From positions 434,001-498,000 of the forward strand of contig CAWJWD010000006.1 in the NCBI GenBank assembly GCA_963846505.1: 64,000 nucleotides of DNA, given 5' to 3'. The notes below the pieces were generated by a model, which ran no database searches, had not been told where the DNA came from, and was given only the letters and a program-made list of their open reading frames with translations. The stretch is from JACVRW01 sp963846505. Its GTDB lineage: Bacteria > Actinomycetota > Thermoleophilia > Solirubrobacterales > Thermoleophilaceae. Below are positions 42,769-52,995 of the stretch, in pieces; position 1 is the stretch's first letter; every line of letters starts with the position of its first letter. The position numbers and the translations under genes were made by a program.

Positions 42769-44836
42769 CGCACTGCTGCTGGGCGCCGCCCTGGCGGGCG
42801 CCGCCTTCGGCGCCGCTGGCGGAACGGAGCTGACTCGCACCTCGACGGTCGAGCTGCTGCTGGTGCTGCTCAGCGGTGCGCTGATCGCGGCCGCGATCCT
42901 CCGGGCCGCACCGGGCCGGCTCTACGGTGTGGTGGCCCTGGCGCTGTTCGGCCTGCTGGCCGCCTTCACCGCGCTGGCGGTGCTGTGGTCGGTCGTGCCC
43001 CAGCTGACCTACGTCGAGGCCGGTCGCACGCTCGCCTTCTTCGCGGTCTTCGCCGCCGCCGTCGCCGGCGCCCGGCTGGCGCCGCGCGCCGCCCCAGCCG
43101 TGCTCGCGGGCATCCTGCTCGCCGCGTGGGCGGCGGTGCTGTACGGGCTCGCGTCGCGCATCTGGCCCGCGACGCTGGCCGCGAACGAGCTGTCCAACCG
43201 GATCGGCCAGCCGTTCGAGTACTGGAACGCGCTCGGCTCGGTCGCGGCGATGCTGGTGCCCGCCGCGCTCTGGCTCGGCTCCCTGCAGACGGGCTCGGCG
43301 CTCCTGCGCGCGCTCGCCCTGCCGGCGCTCGGCAGCGCGGTGGTGGCGATGCTGCTGACCCAGTCGCGCGGCGCGCTGCTCGCGGCGCTGATCGGCGCGC
43401 TGCTCTGGCTGCTGCTCGTGCCGCTGCGCCTGCGCAGCCTGTCGGTGCTGTTGCTGCCGTCGATCGCCGGCGGGCTCGTCGGAGCATGGGCGTTGTCGAA
43501 GGACGCGTTCAGCAAGCCGCTGCAGCCGCTGCCAGTCAAGGAGAGCGTGGCGGGGGACTTCGGGCTGCTGGTGCTGCTGCTGCTCGTCGGGCTGCTGCTC
43601 GTCGGGCTGCTCGTCGACGCCGGCGCACGACGCGGCGTGGTCTCGGTGCGCCTGCGTCGGCCGATCGGGCTCGTGGCGGTCGTCGTCGCCTGCCTGATCC
43701 CGCTCGTGCTGCTGACCTCCGTCGCCTTCAGCGACCGTGGGCTGGGCGGGACGGTCCGCGATCGCGTCGACGAGCTCACCAGCGAGACCGACACCGCCCC
43801 CGCCGAGGGTGCGGGGCGGATCGCCGCGGCGTCGAACACGCGCGGCAAGTACTGGCGCGAGGCCGCCAAGGTGTTCGAGGAGCGCGAGCTGGTCGGCAGC
43901 GGGCCGGGGACCTTCCGGATCACGCGCCTACGCCAGCGCACCGACACCGCCGTGACCGCGCACGTGCACGGGTACGTGCCGCAGGTGCTCGCCGACACGG
44001 GCCTGATCGGGCTGCTGCTGACGACCGGGCTGCTGGTCGCCTGGCTGGTCGCGGTGTTGCGCACGACGGCGCTCTACCCACGCCGCCTGCTGCGTCGCGG
44101 CTCCCCGCTCGCAGCGGCGCGGCGCGACTGGGACGGCGACCGGATCGCACTCGTCGGCCTGCTGCTGGTGGTGGTCGCCTTCGGCGTCCAGTCGACGATC
44201 GACTGGACCTGGTTCATCCCCGGCGTCTGCGCGCCGGCGCTGGTGGCGGCCGGCTTCGTCGCCGGCCGTGGACCGGCTGCCGCCCTGGCCCCCGGGAACG
44301 CAGCGCTTGCGGGCGTTCCCTCCGCGGCAGCGCCGGTCGCTGCCCCTGCTGCAGCGAGCCGCCCCAGTCGACCCCGGATCGTCCTGGCATCCGCAGCCGG
44401 GCTGCTCGCGCTGCTCTGCGCATGGGCGATCTGGCAGCCGGAGGCCTCCGACCGCGGCGTCGACCAGGCGCTCGACCTGATCGAGGCCGGCCAGTTCCGG
44501 CGTGCCGAGGACGCCGCTCGCGACGCCGCCGACAAGGATCCGCTCAACCCCCAGCCCCTGTTCGCCGAGGCCGCAGCGCAAGCGGCTGCCGGCGAGCGCG
44601 AGGTGGCCGCCCACACGCTCGAGCGAGCCGTGCTGCGCTACCCGGGCGATCCCGAGGCCTGGTTGCGCCTGGCGCGCTTCCAGCTCGAGGCGCTCGACGA
44701 ACCGCGCGCCGCGCTCTCGACGGTGCGGGGCGCGCTCTACCTCGACCCGAAGGGCAGCCGTCCCGCCGAGCTGTTCCTGCAGGCTCGTGCCGCCTCGCGC
44801 GCACAGGCGGTCGAGCGCGCGCAGCCCGGCGGCTGA
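42737..44836 (+). CDS. O-antigen ligase/polymerase-like membrane protein with C-terminal TPR-like repeats
   Basis: The 699-residue protein has ~12 hydrophobic helices through residue ~520. The Wzy_C (O-antigen ligase/polymerase) signatures are NRIGQPFEYWNALGSVAAML, LLTQSRGALLAALIG and a large periplasmic loop with GSGPGTFRITRLRQ around residues 380-390. A helical C-terminal domain (~570-690) reads LDLIEAGQFRRAEDAARDAA and FAEAAAQAAAGEREVA, which looks like TPR repeats. It would polymerise or attach the polysaccharide outside the membrane. The first GTG at 42737 overlaps the preceding gene by 32 nt. The stop meets a convergent gene stop with no gap. Confidence 0.85.
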   Translation: MAWGARASGASALLLGAALAGAAFGAAGGTELTRTSTVELLLVLLSGALIAAAILRAAPGRLYGVVALALFGLLAAFTALAVLWSVVPQLTYVEAGRTLAFFAVFAAAVAGARLAPRAAPAVLAGILLAAWAAVLYGLASRIWPATLAANELSNRIGQPFEYWNALGSVAAMLVPAALWLGSLQTGSALLRALALPALGSAVVAMLLTQSRGALLAALIGALLWLLLVPLRLRSLSVLLLPSIAGGLVGAWALSKDAFSKPLQPLPVKESVAGDFGLLVLLLLVGLLLVGLLVDAGARRGVVSVRLRRPIGLVAVVVACLIPLVLLTSVAFSDRGLGGTVRDRVDELTSETDTAPAEGAGRIAAASNTRGKYWREAAKVFEERELVGSGPGTFRITRLRQRTDTAVTAHVHGYVPQVLADTGLIGLLLTTGLLVAWLVAVLRTTALYPRRLLRRGSPLAAARRDWDGDRIALVGLLLVVVAFGVQSTIDWTWFIPGVCAPALVAAGFVAGRGPAAALAPGNAALAGVPSAAAPVAAPAAASRPSRPRIVLASAAGLLALLCAWAIWQPEASDRGVDQALDLIEAGQFRRAEDAARDAADKDPLNPQPLFAEAAAQAAAGEREVAAHTLERAVLRYPGDPEAWLRLARFQLEALDEPRAALSTVRGALYLDPKGSRPAELFLQARAASRAQAVERAQPGG

Positions 44837-45415
44837 TCAGCGGCGCGCAAGCGCGAGCAGCGTGCCGTCGCGACGGCGCAGCGAGACCACGTCGAAGCCG
44901 AGCTCGTCCAGGACGCGCCGCAGCGAGCGACGGCTGAAGAAGCGCAGGTGCGGCGAGAGCGGGTCGAAGTGGCGCTCGAAGCCGGTGGCGAGGATCGCGA
45001 GGCCGGTGCCGCGACCATGGGCGGGCGTCGTCAGCGCGAGCGTGCCGCCGGCGACGAGCACGCGCCGCAGCTCCGACAGCAGCAGTTGCACGTCGCGTAC
45101 GTGCTCGAGCGTCTCGGCGCAGAGCACGAGCTCGAACGAGCCGTCGGCGAACGGCAGCGGCGCGTCGGGCTCCAGCTCGACCAGCCGGGCGTCCGGCAGC
45201 CGCGCGGCGGCGCGCTCGAGCGCCAGCGCGGAGACGTCCGCCGCCACCAGCTCGCCGGCGCGCAGCTCGGCGCTCAGGCGCCCGTCGCCGCAGCCGACGT
45301 CGAGCACGCGCGGTGCGAGCTCCAGCCCGCGCACGAACTCGAGCAGCGCCCGCGGCGGCGGGCCCGGATCGACCGGCACCAGCTCCCAGAGGTCGTCGTC
45401 GAAGCGGCTCGTCAC
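44837..45415 (-). CDS. Class I SAM-dependent methyltransferase
   Basis: The 192-residue protein carries the SAM motif VLDVGCGDGRLSAEL near residue 38, AADVSALALERAAAR, and CAETLEHVRDV then VAGGTLALTTPAHG, the Methyltransf_11 layout. It has no N-terminal extension and is short for the family. The GTG at 45415 overlaps the stop of a second methyltransferase by 4 nt, so the pair is coupled. It probably methylates a glycan precursor, but a quinone or other small molecule cannot be excluded. Confidence 0.82.
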   Translation of the reverse strand: MTSRFDDDLWELVPVDPGPPPRALLEFVRGLELAPRVLDVGCGDGRLSAELRAGELVAADVSALALERAAARLPDARLVELEPDAPLPFADGSFELVLCAETLEHVRDVQLLLSELRRVLVAGGTLALTTPAHGRGTGLAILATGFERHFDPLSPHLRFFSRRSLRRVLDELGFDVVSLRRRDGTLLALARR

Positions 45416-46137
45416 TTGCGCGCGATCAGCAGCAGAGTGTGCCCGAACGGGGCAGCGCGTGGACGCGAGCCGCCGCCGTCGAACCGGTGCAGGGTTCGCT
45501 GGAGGGCCGGAGGCAGGCGCCGCCAGCCGTAGGTGATCGCGTGCAGCTCCGGCGTCAGGCCGGCGGCCTCGGCCTCCCGCACCAGCACGCGCGGCGAGAG
45601 CGGGATGTCGTCCGGGGTGCCGTGGATGCGCGTGCCGAGCCCCAGCCGGTTGGCGAGCTCGAGGCCCGCCCCGACGGGATGCCAGCGCCCCGGCTCCATC
45701 GCCACCAGCGCCCCGCCGGGGCGCAGCAGGCGCGCCGCCTCGGCGAAGATCGGCGGCAGCGGCCCCTGGAAGACGACGTGGTGCAGCACCAACCGGTAGA
45801 GGACGACGTCGAAGCTGCCGGGCGTGAACGGCAACTCGCCGGCGCGAGCAGCGATCCCTTCGTCGAGTTCGCCTGTTTCAACCAGCGTGCGCACCACCGC
45901 CTCGTCGAGCTCCACGCCCGTGATGCGGAACGCCGGACGCGGAAAGAGGTGCCGCCCGGGATCCCAGCCACAGCCCACGGCGAGCACGCTTCCTCCCGCG
46001 AGCGGCAGGCGGCGGCGCAGCAATTCCCGCTCCCGAGCCTTCTCTTGCGCATAGTGGACCTCGAGCGTCGAAGCAGTCGAGATACCATCAAGCAGGTTGC
46101 GGGGGTCGTAGGGCTCGGACATCGAGCCCGAGAGCAT
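45412..46137 (-). CDS. Class I SAM-dependent methyltransferase
   Basis: The 241-residue protein has SVLAVGCGWDPGRHL as SAM motif around residue 52, then ITGVELDEAVVRTL, LHHVVFQGPLPPIFAEAARLLRPGGAL and a conserved end PFGHTLLLIARK. Starts at 46137 (ATG) and 46122 (ATG) are both possible; the first has a weak ribosome site. The two methyltransferases 45412 and 44837 form an operon. The first is unlike the locus' C-methyltransferase, so an O-methylation of a sugar hydroxyl is more likely; target unknown. Confidence 0.8.
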   Translation of the reverse strand: MLSGSMSEPYDPRNLLDGISTASTLEVHYAQEKARERELLRRRLPLAGGSVLAVGCGWDPGRHLFPRPAFRITGVELDEAVVRTLVETGELDEGIAARAGELPFTPGSFDVVLYRLVLHHVVFQGPLPPIFAEAARLLRPGGALVAMEPGRWHPVGAGLELANRLGLGTRIHGTPDDIPLSPRVLVREAEAAGLTPELHAITYGWRRLPPALQRTLHRFDGGGSRPRAAPFGHTLLLIARK

Positions 46138-46185
46138 GCCACCAGCACTCAACCGCGTGGATTCACTAGCCGACAAGAGCCGAGG

Positions 46186-48971
46186 ATGCCCGTGAATCCC
46201 CGCCGACGACTGGCCATCAGGGCCGGCGTCGCCGCGTGCCTGCTCGCCGTCCCCGCGAGCGGCTTCGCCGTGGCCCGTGACCCCGCTCCCCATCAGGGTG
46301 CCAGCGCCGCCCTACCCCCGGCCCCGGACTTCGATCGTCGCGATCAGCATGGGCCCGGCCTGGTCACTCGTCGCGGCCGAGCGCTGGTCGAGGGCACCGG
46401 CAAGGCGCCGCGGGCGCTCGTGCTCGACTTCCTGCGCCGCAACGCCGCCGGCTACGGCCTCGACGCCGGCGACCTCGCGACCCTGCACGCGACCGAGCAG
46501 TCCAGCTGGCGAGGCTTGCGCCGGGTGCAGCTCGAGCAGCGCGTCGACGGCCTGCCCGTGCTCGACGGCGGCGTCAGCGGCACGCTCGCACCCGACGGTC
46601 GCCTGATCGCGGTCGCCGGCGCCCCGCAGCCGGATCCCGCCGCGGCGACCGACCCGCAGGTCAGCGCCGGCGCCGCCGTGGCCGACGTGCTCGACGGCGC
46701 CGGCTTCGAGCGCACCCCGCGCGCGCTCGGACGGCTGCCCGGCCCCGAGCGCGAGACGAGCTTCGCCGGCGGCCATCACGCGTCGCTCGGCCTGCTCCCC
46801 GACGGCGACCAGACGCGCCTGGCCTGGAGCGTGATCGCCGTCGCCGACTCGCAGCACGTCTTCGCCGCCTACGTGGACGCCGACAGCGGCGAGGTGGTCA
46901 GCCGATTCAACGTCGTGCGCAGCGCCTCCGGACAGGCCTTCCACCACTATCCCGGCGCGCCGGAGCACAGCGGCGGCTTCTCGCCGGCCGGCACGACCAC
47001 CAGCGAGAGCTTCCGCACCGGCGGCGGCGATCCCTGGATCACCACCCCCTACACGCGGCTCGAGGGCGACAACGCGATCGCCTACTCGGACGTCGAGGAC
47101 GACATCTACAACACGCGCTGCGACCTCGACACCGCGACGTTGCCCGCCAACGACGGGCGCCGGCCCTGCGTCGCACCGGCCGGCGCGGACCACGTCGCTC
47201 CCTCGACCGGGTCGGGCACCACCGCAGCGGCCTGGAACCACGCGGTCGACCCGTTCCCGGTGGCGGCGGGCTACGAGACGAAGATGTTCTGTCCGCCGAC
47301 CCAGTGCACCTGGAACAACTGGGACGACGACTACAGCTGGCAGGCCAACCGCGATCAGGCCGCCACGCAGGCGTTCTGGTTCGTCAACCACTTCCACGAC
47401 CACCTCCAGGACGACCCTGCGATCGCCTTCGACGACGCGTCGGGCAACTTCGAGAAGACCGGGCCCGACAGCTCGCGCGACCGCGATCCGGTGCACGTGC
47501 AGGTCGACGACGGGGCCAACACCGAGGACTTCACCAACCCGATGGGCGGCATGCCCGACGGGATCCCCGACGGCTTCCCGGACGCGGACCACACAGAACA
47601 ACGCGAGCATGACCACGCTGCGCGACGGCATCCCGGGACGCATGCAGCTCTACCTCTTCTCGGCCCTGCCAGGCAGCGTCGGACCGGTGCGCGACGTCAA
47701 CGGCGCCGACGACGCCGCGATCGTCTACCACGAGTACACGCACGGCCTCAGCGACCGGCTGATCGGCTTCGACGCCGGGGGCGTACCGCGGCTCGGCGGC
47801 CATCAGGGCGACGCGCTGTCGGAGGGCTGGAGCGACTGGTACGCGCTCGACCTGCTCGAGGACGAGGGTCTGATGCCCGACACCAGCGCGATCGACATGC
47901 GCTTCGGCAGCTACGAGAACTTCCAGTTCCGCACCCAGCCGATGGACTGCCCGGTCGCCTCCACGAACGTGGCCTGCCCCGGCCTCGGACCCGGTGCCCG
48001 CGGCGGCTACACCTACGGAGACCTCGGCGCGATCGCCGGCGGCCCGGACGCCGCACGTCGACAGCGAGATCTGGAGTGGCACGCTCTGGGACCTGCGCCG
48101 TGGCCTGGTCGCGACGCTCGGGCGCGCGCAGGGCATCGAGCGGGCGCGCGCGCTGGTGACCGGCTCGATGCGGCTCGTCTCCGGCACCTCGCCGGACTTC
48201 CTCGACATGCGCAACGCGATCCTCAGCGTCGACGCCGCGCTCGGCCACAACGACGCCGCGCTGATCTGGTCGGTGTTCGCGGCACGCGGCATGGGCCAGG
48301 GGGCGAGCACGACCGGCCCCAACGACAGCAATCCCCATGAGAGCTTCCTCGCGCCTGGGGAGGACATCGACGGCGACGGCAGGGGAATGGCCTCCGACAA
48401 CTGCCCGAACGTGGCCAACCCCGACCAGGCCGACACGGACGGCGACGGCACCGGAGACGCCTGCGACGCCGACGACGACAACGACGGCGTGCCCGACGCC
48501 GACGACGACTGCCGCACGGTCGCGAACCCCGGCCAGGCCGACACGGACGGCGACGGCACCGGCGACGCCTGCGATCCGCGCGACGACCGCCCGACCGGCG
48601 CGGGGCCGCGCCCACCGGCGAAGGCCAGCTTCGGGAAGTCCAAGCGCACGCTGCGCGTCAGCCGCGCCGGTCGCTTCAGCTACGTCTTCGGCGCCGGCGC
48701 GGGGCTGCACGGCCGCATCGAGTTCCGCACCGCCAAGGCGATCGAGGTCGGCCGCACGAAGCGCAAGCAGCGCCTCGCGACCCACACGTTCACGGTCTCC
48801 TCGAAGCGGCGCGTGACCGACCGCGTCAAGGTCCCGCGCGCGCTGCTCGCGGTGCTCCAGCGCAAGCGCAAGCTCTCCCTGCGCGTGACGGTCACGCTCA
48901 CCTCCGAGCTCGGGCTGTCGAGCACCGCCGGCACGCGCCTGACGCTGCTCGCGCCGAAGCGGTCGCGCTGA
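46186..48971 (+). pseudogene. Secreted M36 (fungalysin) metalloprotease with TSP3-like repeats, two +1 frame breaks
   Basis: Joined, this is a ~927-residue enzyme. It has a signal peptide (LAIRAGVAACLLAVPASGFA), an FTP propeptide, and the catalytic domain with YHEYTHGLSDRLIG (HExxH zinc motif) and GDALSEGWSDWYAL (third ligand Glu). SEIWSGTLWDLRRGL follows, then calcium-binding TSP3-like repeats (DTDGDGTGDACD twice) and a beta-sandwich tail. The frame changes by +1 at about 47596 and again near 48050-48053; removing one G at each restores TNNASMTTLRDGIPG and GGPDAHVDSEIW, both normal for the family. As sequenced it is broken. Confidence 0.8.
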
Positions 48972-49013
48972 GCCGCACGCGGCGGCGCGCTCGCAGCTGC
49001 TCGACGGAGCGCG

Positions 49014-50506
49014 CTACCAGGCGCCCTTGGCGCGCGCGACGGCGGGGATCGTCTGCAGCAGGATCGTCAGGTCGAGGAACACCGACCAGCGCTCGAGGTA
49101 GACGAAGTCGAGCCGCACGAGCTCGTCGAAGTCGAGCTCGGAGCGTCCGGAGACCTGCCAGAGGCCAGTCATCCCCGGCAGCACCAGGTAGCGCTTGCGG
49201 TGCCAGTCCTCGAGCTGGTCGTAGTCGCGTTGCGGCAGCGGGCGCGGGCCGACGAGCGACATCTCGCCGCGCAGCACGTTCAGCAGCTGCGGCAGCTCGT
49301 CGAGCGACCAGCGCCGCAGGAAGCGCCCGACGTTCGTGACGCGCGGATCGTCCTTGATCTTGAAGATCGGCCCGCCGACCTCGTTGCGGTGCTCGAGCGA
49401 GCCCTGGATGCGGTCGGCGTCCGCGACCATCGTGCGGAACTTGAAGCAGGCGAACGGCCGCCCGCCGATTCCGGGGCGCATCGAGCGGTAGAGCACCGGC
49501 CCGCGCGATGTGAGCCGGATCATCAGCGCGACCGCGGCCAGCAACGGCGACAGCACCACGAGCAGCAGCGTCGCGCCGACGAGGTCGAAGGCACGCTTGA
49601 CGGCGAAGTCGACGCCGTCGAAGACCGGCGGCTTGAGCTCGAACAGCGGCAGCGCCTGCCCCGGGACGAACTCGACCCGGTCCATCAGGATCTCCATCGT
49701 CGACGGCGCCACGCGCACCCGCACGCCTTGGCGATGGCAGCGGTCGACCAGCTCGACCGCCTCTTCCTGGGGGAAGTCCGGCATCTGCGATCAGGACCTC
49801 GTCGATGGCGTCGAAGTGGCGCTCGAGCTGCTCCAGCGAACGGAAGTCGCGCAGCCCGCTCATCACGCTCACCGGCGTGCGCGCGACATAGCCGTAGGGC
49901 TCGATCTCCGAGCTGTCGCCGATCGCCTGCGAGACCGCCTCGATGTTCGCGCCCGAGCCGACCAGCACGGCACGGCGCCGATAGCCGGCTGCGCGCAGCA
50001 CCGCGCCGCTGATGCGCTCGAAGGCCCAGCGCAGGCCGGAGACCCAGATCAGCGCGAAGATCAGCGACCCGTAGAAGATGTAGTAGGAGCTGAAGTCCTC
50101 GACCCTCGATCTCGGCGTAGATGAGGATCACGAGCGTGACCTGGAACAGGCTCGCCATCACGCGCGAGAGGCCCGGACGCTGGGCGCGGTCGCGGTAGAG
50201 GCCCGAGCGCGCGAACAGCAGCAGCATCACGAGGCAGGCCAGCGGCGCGACGTCCCAGGCCCAGCCGAAGGTCAGATGCAGCTCGTCGGGAGACTGGAAC
50301 GCGGTGCGGATCGCGAGCGCGGTCCAGATCGCAAGCACGAGGCCGGCGATGTCGAGCAGCCCGAGCGTGACGATCCGGGCGATCGCTCGGGCGGTGTTGA
50401 AGCGCAATACCCCCCGCAGCACGACGGGTCGCCCCGCGCGCACGTCCCTGTCGGGCAGGGCTGCTGGCTCTACTTCTCTGAGCTCTCTGACGAGACCGTT
50501 GGGCAC
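49014..50506 (-). pseudogene. Polyprenyl-phosphate sugar transferase (WbaP/WcaJ-like), two +1 frame breaks
   Basis: Joined, this ~495-residue enzyme has an N-terminal membrane domain (RIVTLGLLDIAGLVLAIWTA and further helices), a central CoA-binding-like Rossmann domain (YRRRAVLVGSGANIEAV) and the C-terminal bacterial sugar transferase domain: KRAFDLVGATLLLVVLSPLL, CFKFRTMVADAD, IFKIKDDPRVT, LPQLLNVLRGEMSLVGPRP. It would transfer sugar-1-phosphate to undecaprenyl phosphate, starting the repeat unit. Frames change by +1 near 50098 and 49782; one extra G at each explains both. The GTG at 50506 has a good ribosome site (GGAGG). Confidence 0.82.
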
Positions 50507-50665
50507 GTGTTGCCTCCGTAGTCAAACAGCTCAAACGGGCAGATGGTGCGCTGCCCTGCAGGATTCCGTGCAGAGCGCTCATTCCGTTCAGCCCGCAATT
50601 TGCGGACGGCGACCGCTGCGACGGGGGGCGAATCGCTTCGGTCTAGCCCATTAATACGGTGAACG
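50507..50665. promoter_or_regulatory. Divergent gap between sugar transferase and sigma-factor gene
   Basis: The 159 bp include GGGCAG (50537-50542) pairing with CTGCCC (50551-50556), an 8-nt loop hairpin in the 5' leader of the sugar-transferase message, and a slightly AT-richer stretch (50646-50665, CATTAATACGG) before the sigma-factor start. No ORF. Confidence 0.35.
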
Positions 50666-51938
50666 ATGGCGTCCGAAACGTCCGAACAGACCTGCGAGCG
50701 CGGCGACCTCGACCCGGCTGCGCTCGCGCTGCTCGAGCGCCACGGCCAGCAGCTGATGCTCACCGCGCGGCGCTACGCCGCCACGCTCGAGGACGCCGAG
50801 GACGCCTTCCAGCGCGCCTTCGAGATCCTGCTCTGCCGCGGCGCGGAGGTCGAGCGAGGCGGAGCTGCTGCCGTGGTTGAAGACGGTCGTCAAGCACGAG
50901 GCGTTCGCGCTGCGCCGTCAGCGCGAGCGTCAGGCGCCGCTGACCTTCGACGGCCGGCCGGTGGAGCGGGCGGCGAGCGAGATCGCCGCGGACGAGCTCG
51001 CCGAGGCGCGCGAGGAGGTCGTCCAGAGCGCCGAGGCGCTGGCGCGGCTCAAGCCCCACGAGGTCCGTGCGCTCGTGCTGCGCGCGCAGGGATACTCCTA
51101 CCGCGAGATCTGCGAGCTCACCGACTGGTCCTACACGAAGGTCAATCGAGCCTTGGTCGAGGGTCGGCGGGCGTTCCGCCGGCGACTGGCGAGCATCGAG
51201 CTCGGCTACGAGTGCCAGCGGCTGGAGCCGTTGCTGTCGCGGCTGGCCGACGGCGAGGCGAGCGCCGACGAGCTGACCGCGCTGCGCCCGCACCTCAAGA
51301 CGTGCCTCAGCTGCCGCGTGCGCCTGAAGGAGTTCCGCTCCGTCCCCGGCCAGGTGGCTGCGCTCGCCCCCGTCGGCGCAGCCGTCGTCGGCGCCGACGG
51401 TGGCGGCACGCTGCGTAGCGTCGTCGAGGGAGCGCTCGGTGCGCTCCAGCAGAAGACAGCGGCGCTCGGCGAGCGCGCCCACGCCGCAGCGGAGCTGGTG
51501 AGCGGCAAGAAGGTCGCTGCCGTCGCGGCCTCCGCTGCCGCCCTGGCCGGCGGCGGCACCGCGGCCGAGCAAATCGCGCTCCACCCCGACCCGCCACGCG
51601 TCTCGACCGTCCAGCCCGAGCGTCCCGCGCCGGCTCCGACCGCCGAGCAGGAGCAGACCGAGACGATCGAGCAGCAGGCTACGACCACCCCGGCCGTCTC
51701 GCCCCAGGACGCGAACCCGACCGCTTCCACCGAGCCGGCGCAGCCCGAGCCACCTGCCCGCCCCGACCCCGCCAGCGAGTTCGACCCCTCCGCCGCAGCC
51801 CAGGCTGCCCAGCCGGTCAGCCCCCGAGCCTCGCCCACGCAAGGCGCGCCGACCGCTGGCACCGGCAGCATCGGCATGGCCGGCGCGACCAGTGCCGGGG
51901 GCGGCCCTGCCGGCGGATCGAGCGAGTTCGCGCCCTGA
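50666..51938 (+). pseudogene. ECF-type sigma factor fused to a zinc-finger and Pro/Ala-rich tail, +1 frame break at 50861
   Basis: Joined, the ~423-residue protein starts with a sigma region 2-like part (LTARRYAATLEDAEDAFQRAFEILL), continues with ELLPWLKTVVKHEAFALRRQRE, and has sigma region 4 (HEVRALVLRAQGYSYREICELTDWSYTKVNRALVEGRRAFRRRLA). A zinc-binding HLKTCLSCRVR at about residue 220, as in ZAS anti-sigma factors, precedes a hydrophobic AAVAASAAALAGG segment and a long Pro/Ala/Thr tail. The frame break (extra G at 50861) separates region 2 from the rest. The fusion suggests a sigma factor carrying its own anti-sigma-like domain. Confidence 0.7.
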
Positions 51939-51940
51939 GC

Positions 51941-52027
51941 GATCACGCGCTGCTAGCCGAGCTGGTCGAGGACGCGTGGCGCACGCAGGCGCCGAAGCGG
52001 GTCGTCGCGGCCTACGACGCCGACTGA
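51941..52027 (+). pseudogene. Relic of a MmcQ/YjbR-family protein (C-terminus)
   Basis: Downstream of the sigma gene, 28 codons read DHALLAELVEDAWRTQAPKR then VVAAYDAD and a stop. LVEDAWR-x-x-APKR-x-V is the usual end of MmcQ/YjbR-like proteins. No start codon or upstream domain exists here because the upstream frame belongs to the sigma-factor gene, so it is a truncated remnant. It overlaps the 3' end of the convergent ECF41 gene. Confidence 0.5.
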
Positions 52028-52956
52028 GGGCGGCCCTTGCGCAGTGCCAGCGCCGAGGTCGGCCCGAGATGGCCGAGCTTGTCCGGGTTGACGACCGCCC
52101 GGATCGTCTGGACCGCCCCGTCGGCGATCTCGGCGACGAGCACGCTGATGATGCGCCCGTCGGCGTCGAGCGTCATCGCGCCCGGCCCGCCGTTGACCTC
52201 GACCGCGCGCATCGTCGCGCCGACGCGAGCGCCCTGGACGAGCAGGTTGCGCACCAGCTTGCGGATGTGCTCGCGACCGTAGACCGGACGCGAGGCGGCG
52301 GTCGCCTTGCCGCCGCCGTCGGCGTGCCAGACCGCGTCGGCGGCCAACAGCTCGACGAGACCGTCGAGGTCGCCCTGCTGGACGGCGGCGAAGAAGCGGC
52401 GACCGAGTTCGGCCTGCTCCTCGCGCGTGGCCTCGAAGCGGGGCTTGCCAGCGTCGATCGCGCGGCGTGCGCGCACGAAGATCTGGCGGCAGTTGGCCTC
52501 GCTCTTGTCGACGATCTCGGCGATCTCGGCGTACTCGTAGCCGAACACCTCGCGCAGCAGGAACACCGCACGCTCGGTCGGCGACAGGCTCTCCAGCAGC
52601 ACGAGGAAGGCCATCGAGAGGGAATCGGACATCTCGGCGACCTCCGCCACGTCGGGTGCGCTGTCGGCGACGAGCGGCTCGGGCAGCCAGGGACCGACGT
52701 AGGCCTCTCGACGAATGCGCGCCGAGCGCAGCTGGTCGATCGCCAGCCGCGTGGTCACCGTGGCCAGGAAGGCCTTCGGCGACGCCACGACCGTGCCCCC
52801 GCCGGTCGTCTGCCGAAGACGGATGAACGCCTCCTGCACGACGTCCTCGGCCTCCGCGACGCTGCCCAGCATGCGGTAGGCGATCGACATCATCAGCGGG
52901 CGCAGCTCGCTGTAGAGGGCGCCTTCGTCGGTCCTGTGGGTGGCGATGCTCGTCAT
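52012..52956 (-). CDS. ECF41-type RNA polymerase sigma factor with SnoaL-like C-terminal domain
   Basis: The 314-residue sigma factor has region 2 (SIAYRMLGSVAEAEDVVQEAFIRL, FLATVTTRLAIDQLRSA), region 4 (LSPTERAVFLLREVFGYEYAEIAEIVDKSEANCRQI) and a ~100-residue NTF2/SnoaL-like domain with the two ECF41 signatures DGGGK (in WHADGGGKATAA) and NPDKL near the C-terminus. This domain controls activity without a separate anti-sigma protein. A TGTCAC-N16-CGTC promoter lies right before the gene, so it is probably self-activated. A second copy of the promoter controls an epimerase at 60767. Confidence 0.93.
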   Translation of the reverse strand: MTSIATHRTDEGALYSELRPLMMSIAYRMLGSVAEAEDVVQEAFIRLRQTTGGGTVVASPKAFLATVTTRLAIDQLRSARIRREAYVGPWLPEPLVADSAPDVAEVAEMSDSLSMAFLVLLESLSPTERAVFLLREVFGYEYAEIAEIVDKSEANCRQIFVRARRAIDAGKPRFEATREEQAELGRRFFAAVQQGDLDGLVELLAADAVWHADGGGKATAASRPVYGREHIRKLVRNLLVQGARVGATMRAVEVNGGPGAMTLDADGRIISVLVAEIADGAVQTIRAVVNPDKLGHLGPTSALALRKGRPQSAS

Positions 52957-52968
52957 CGTGCCACTTGA

Positions 52969-52995
52969 GACGACGCAGCTCCCGCCGGCGTGACA
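52969..52995 (-). promoter_or_regulatory. ECF41-type promoter (autoregulatory)
   Basis: On the minus strand TGTCACG (52995-52989) is followed after exactly 16 bp by CGTC (52972-52969), 12 nt before the ATG at 52956. These are the ECF41 -35 and -10 elements. The overlapping perfect dyad GTGACAGC-GCA-GCTGTCAC spans 52990-53008. Confidence 0.8.

Noticed and set aside
44826..44848. Intrinsic terminator between the ligase and methyltransferase stops (GCTGATCAGC palindrome)
   Set aside because: The 10-bp palindrome is simply made by the two abutting stop codons; no loop or T-run.
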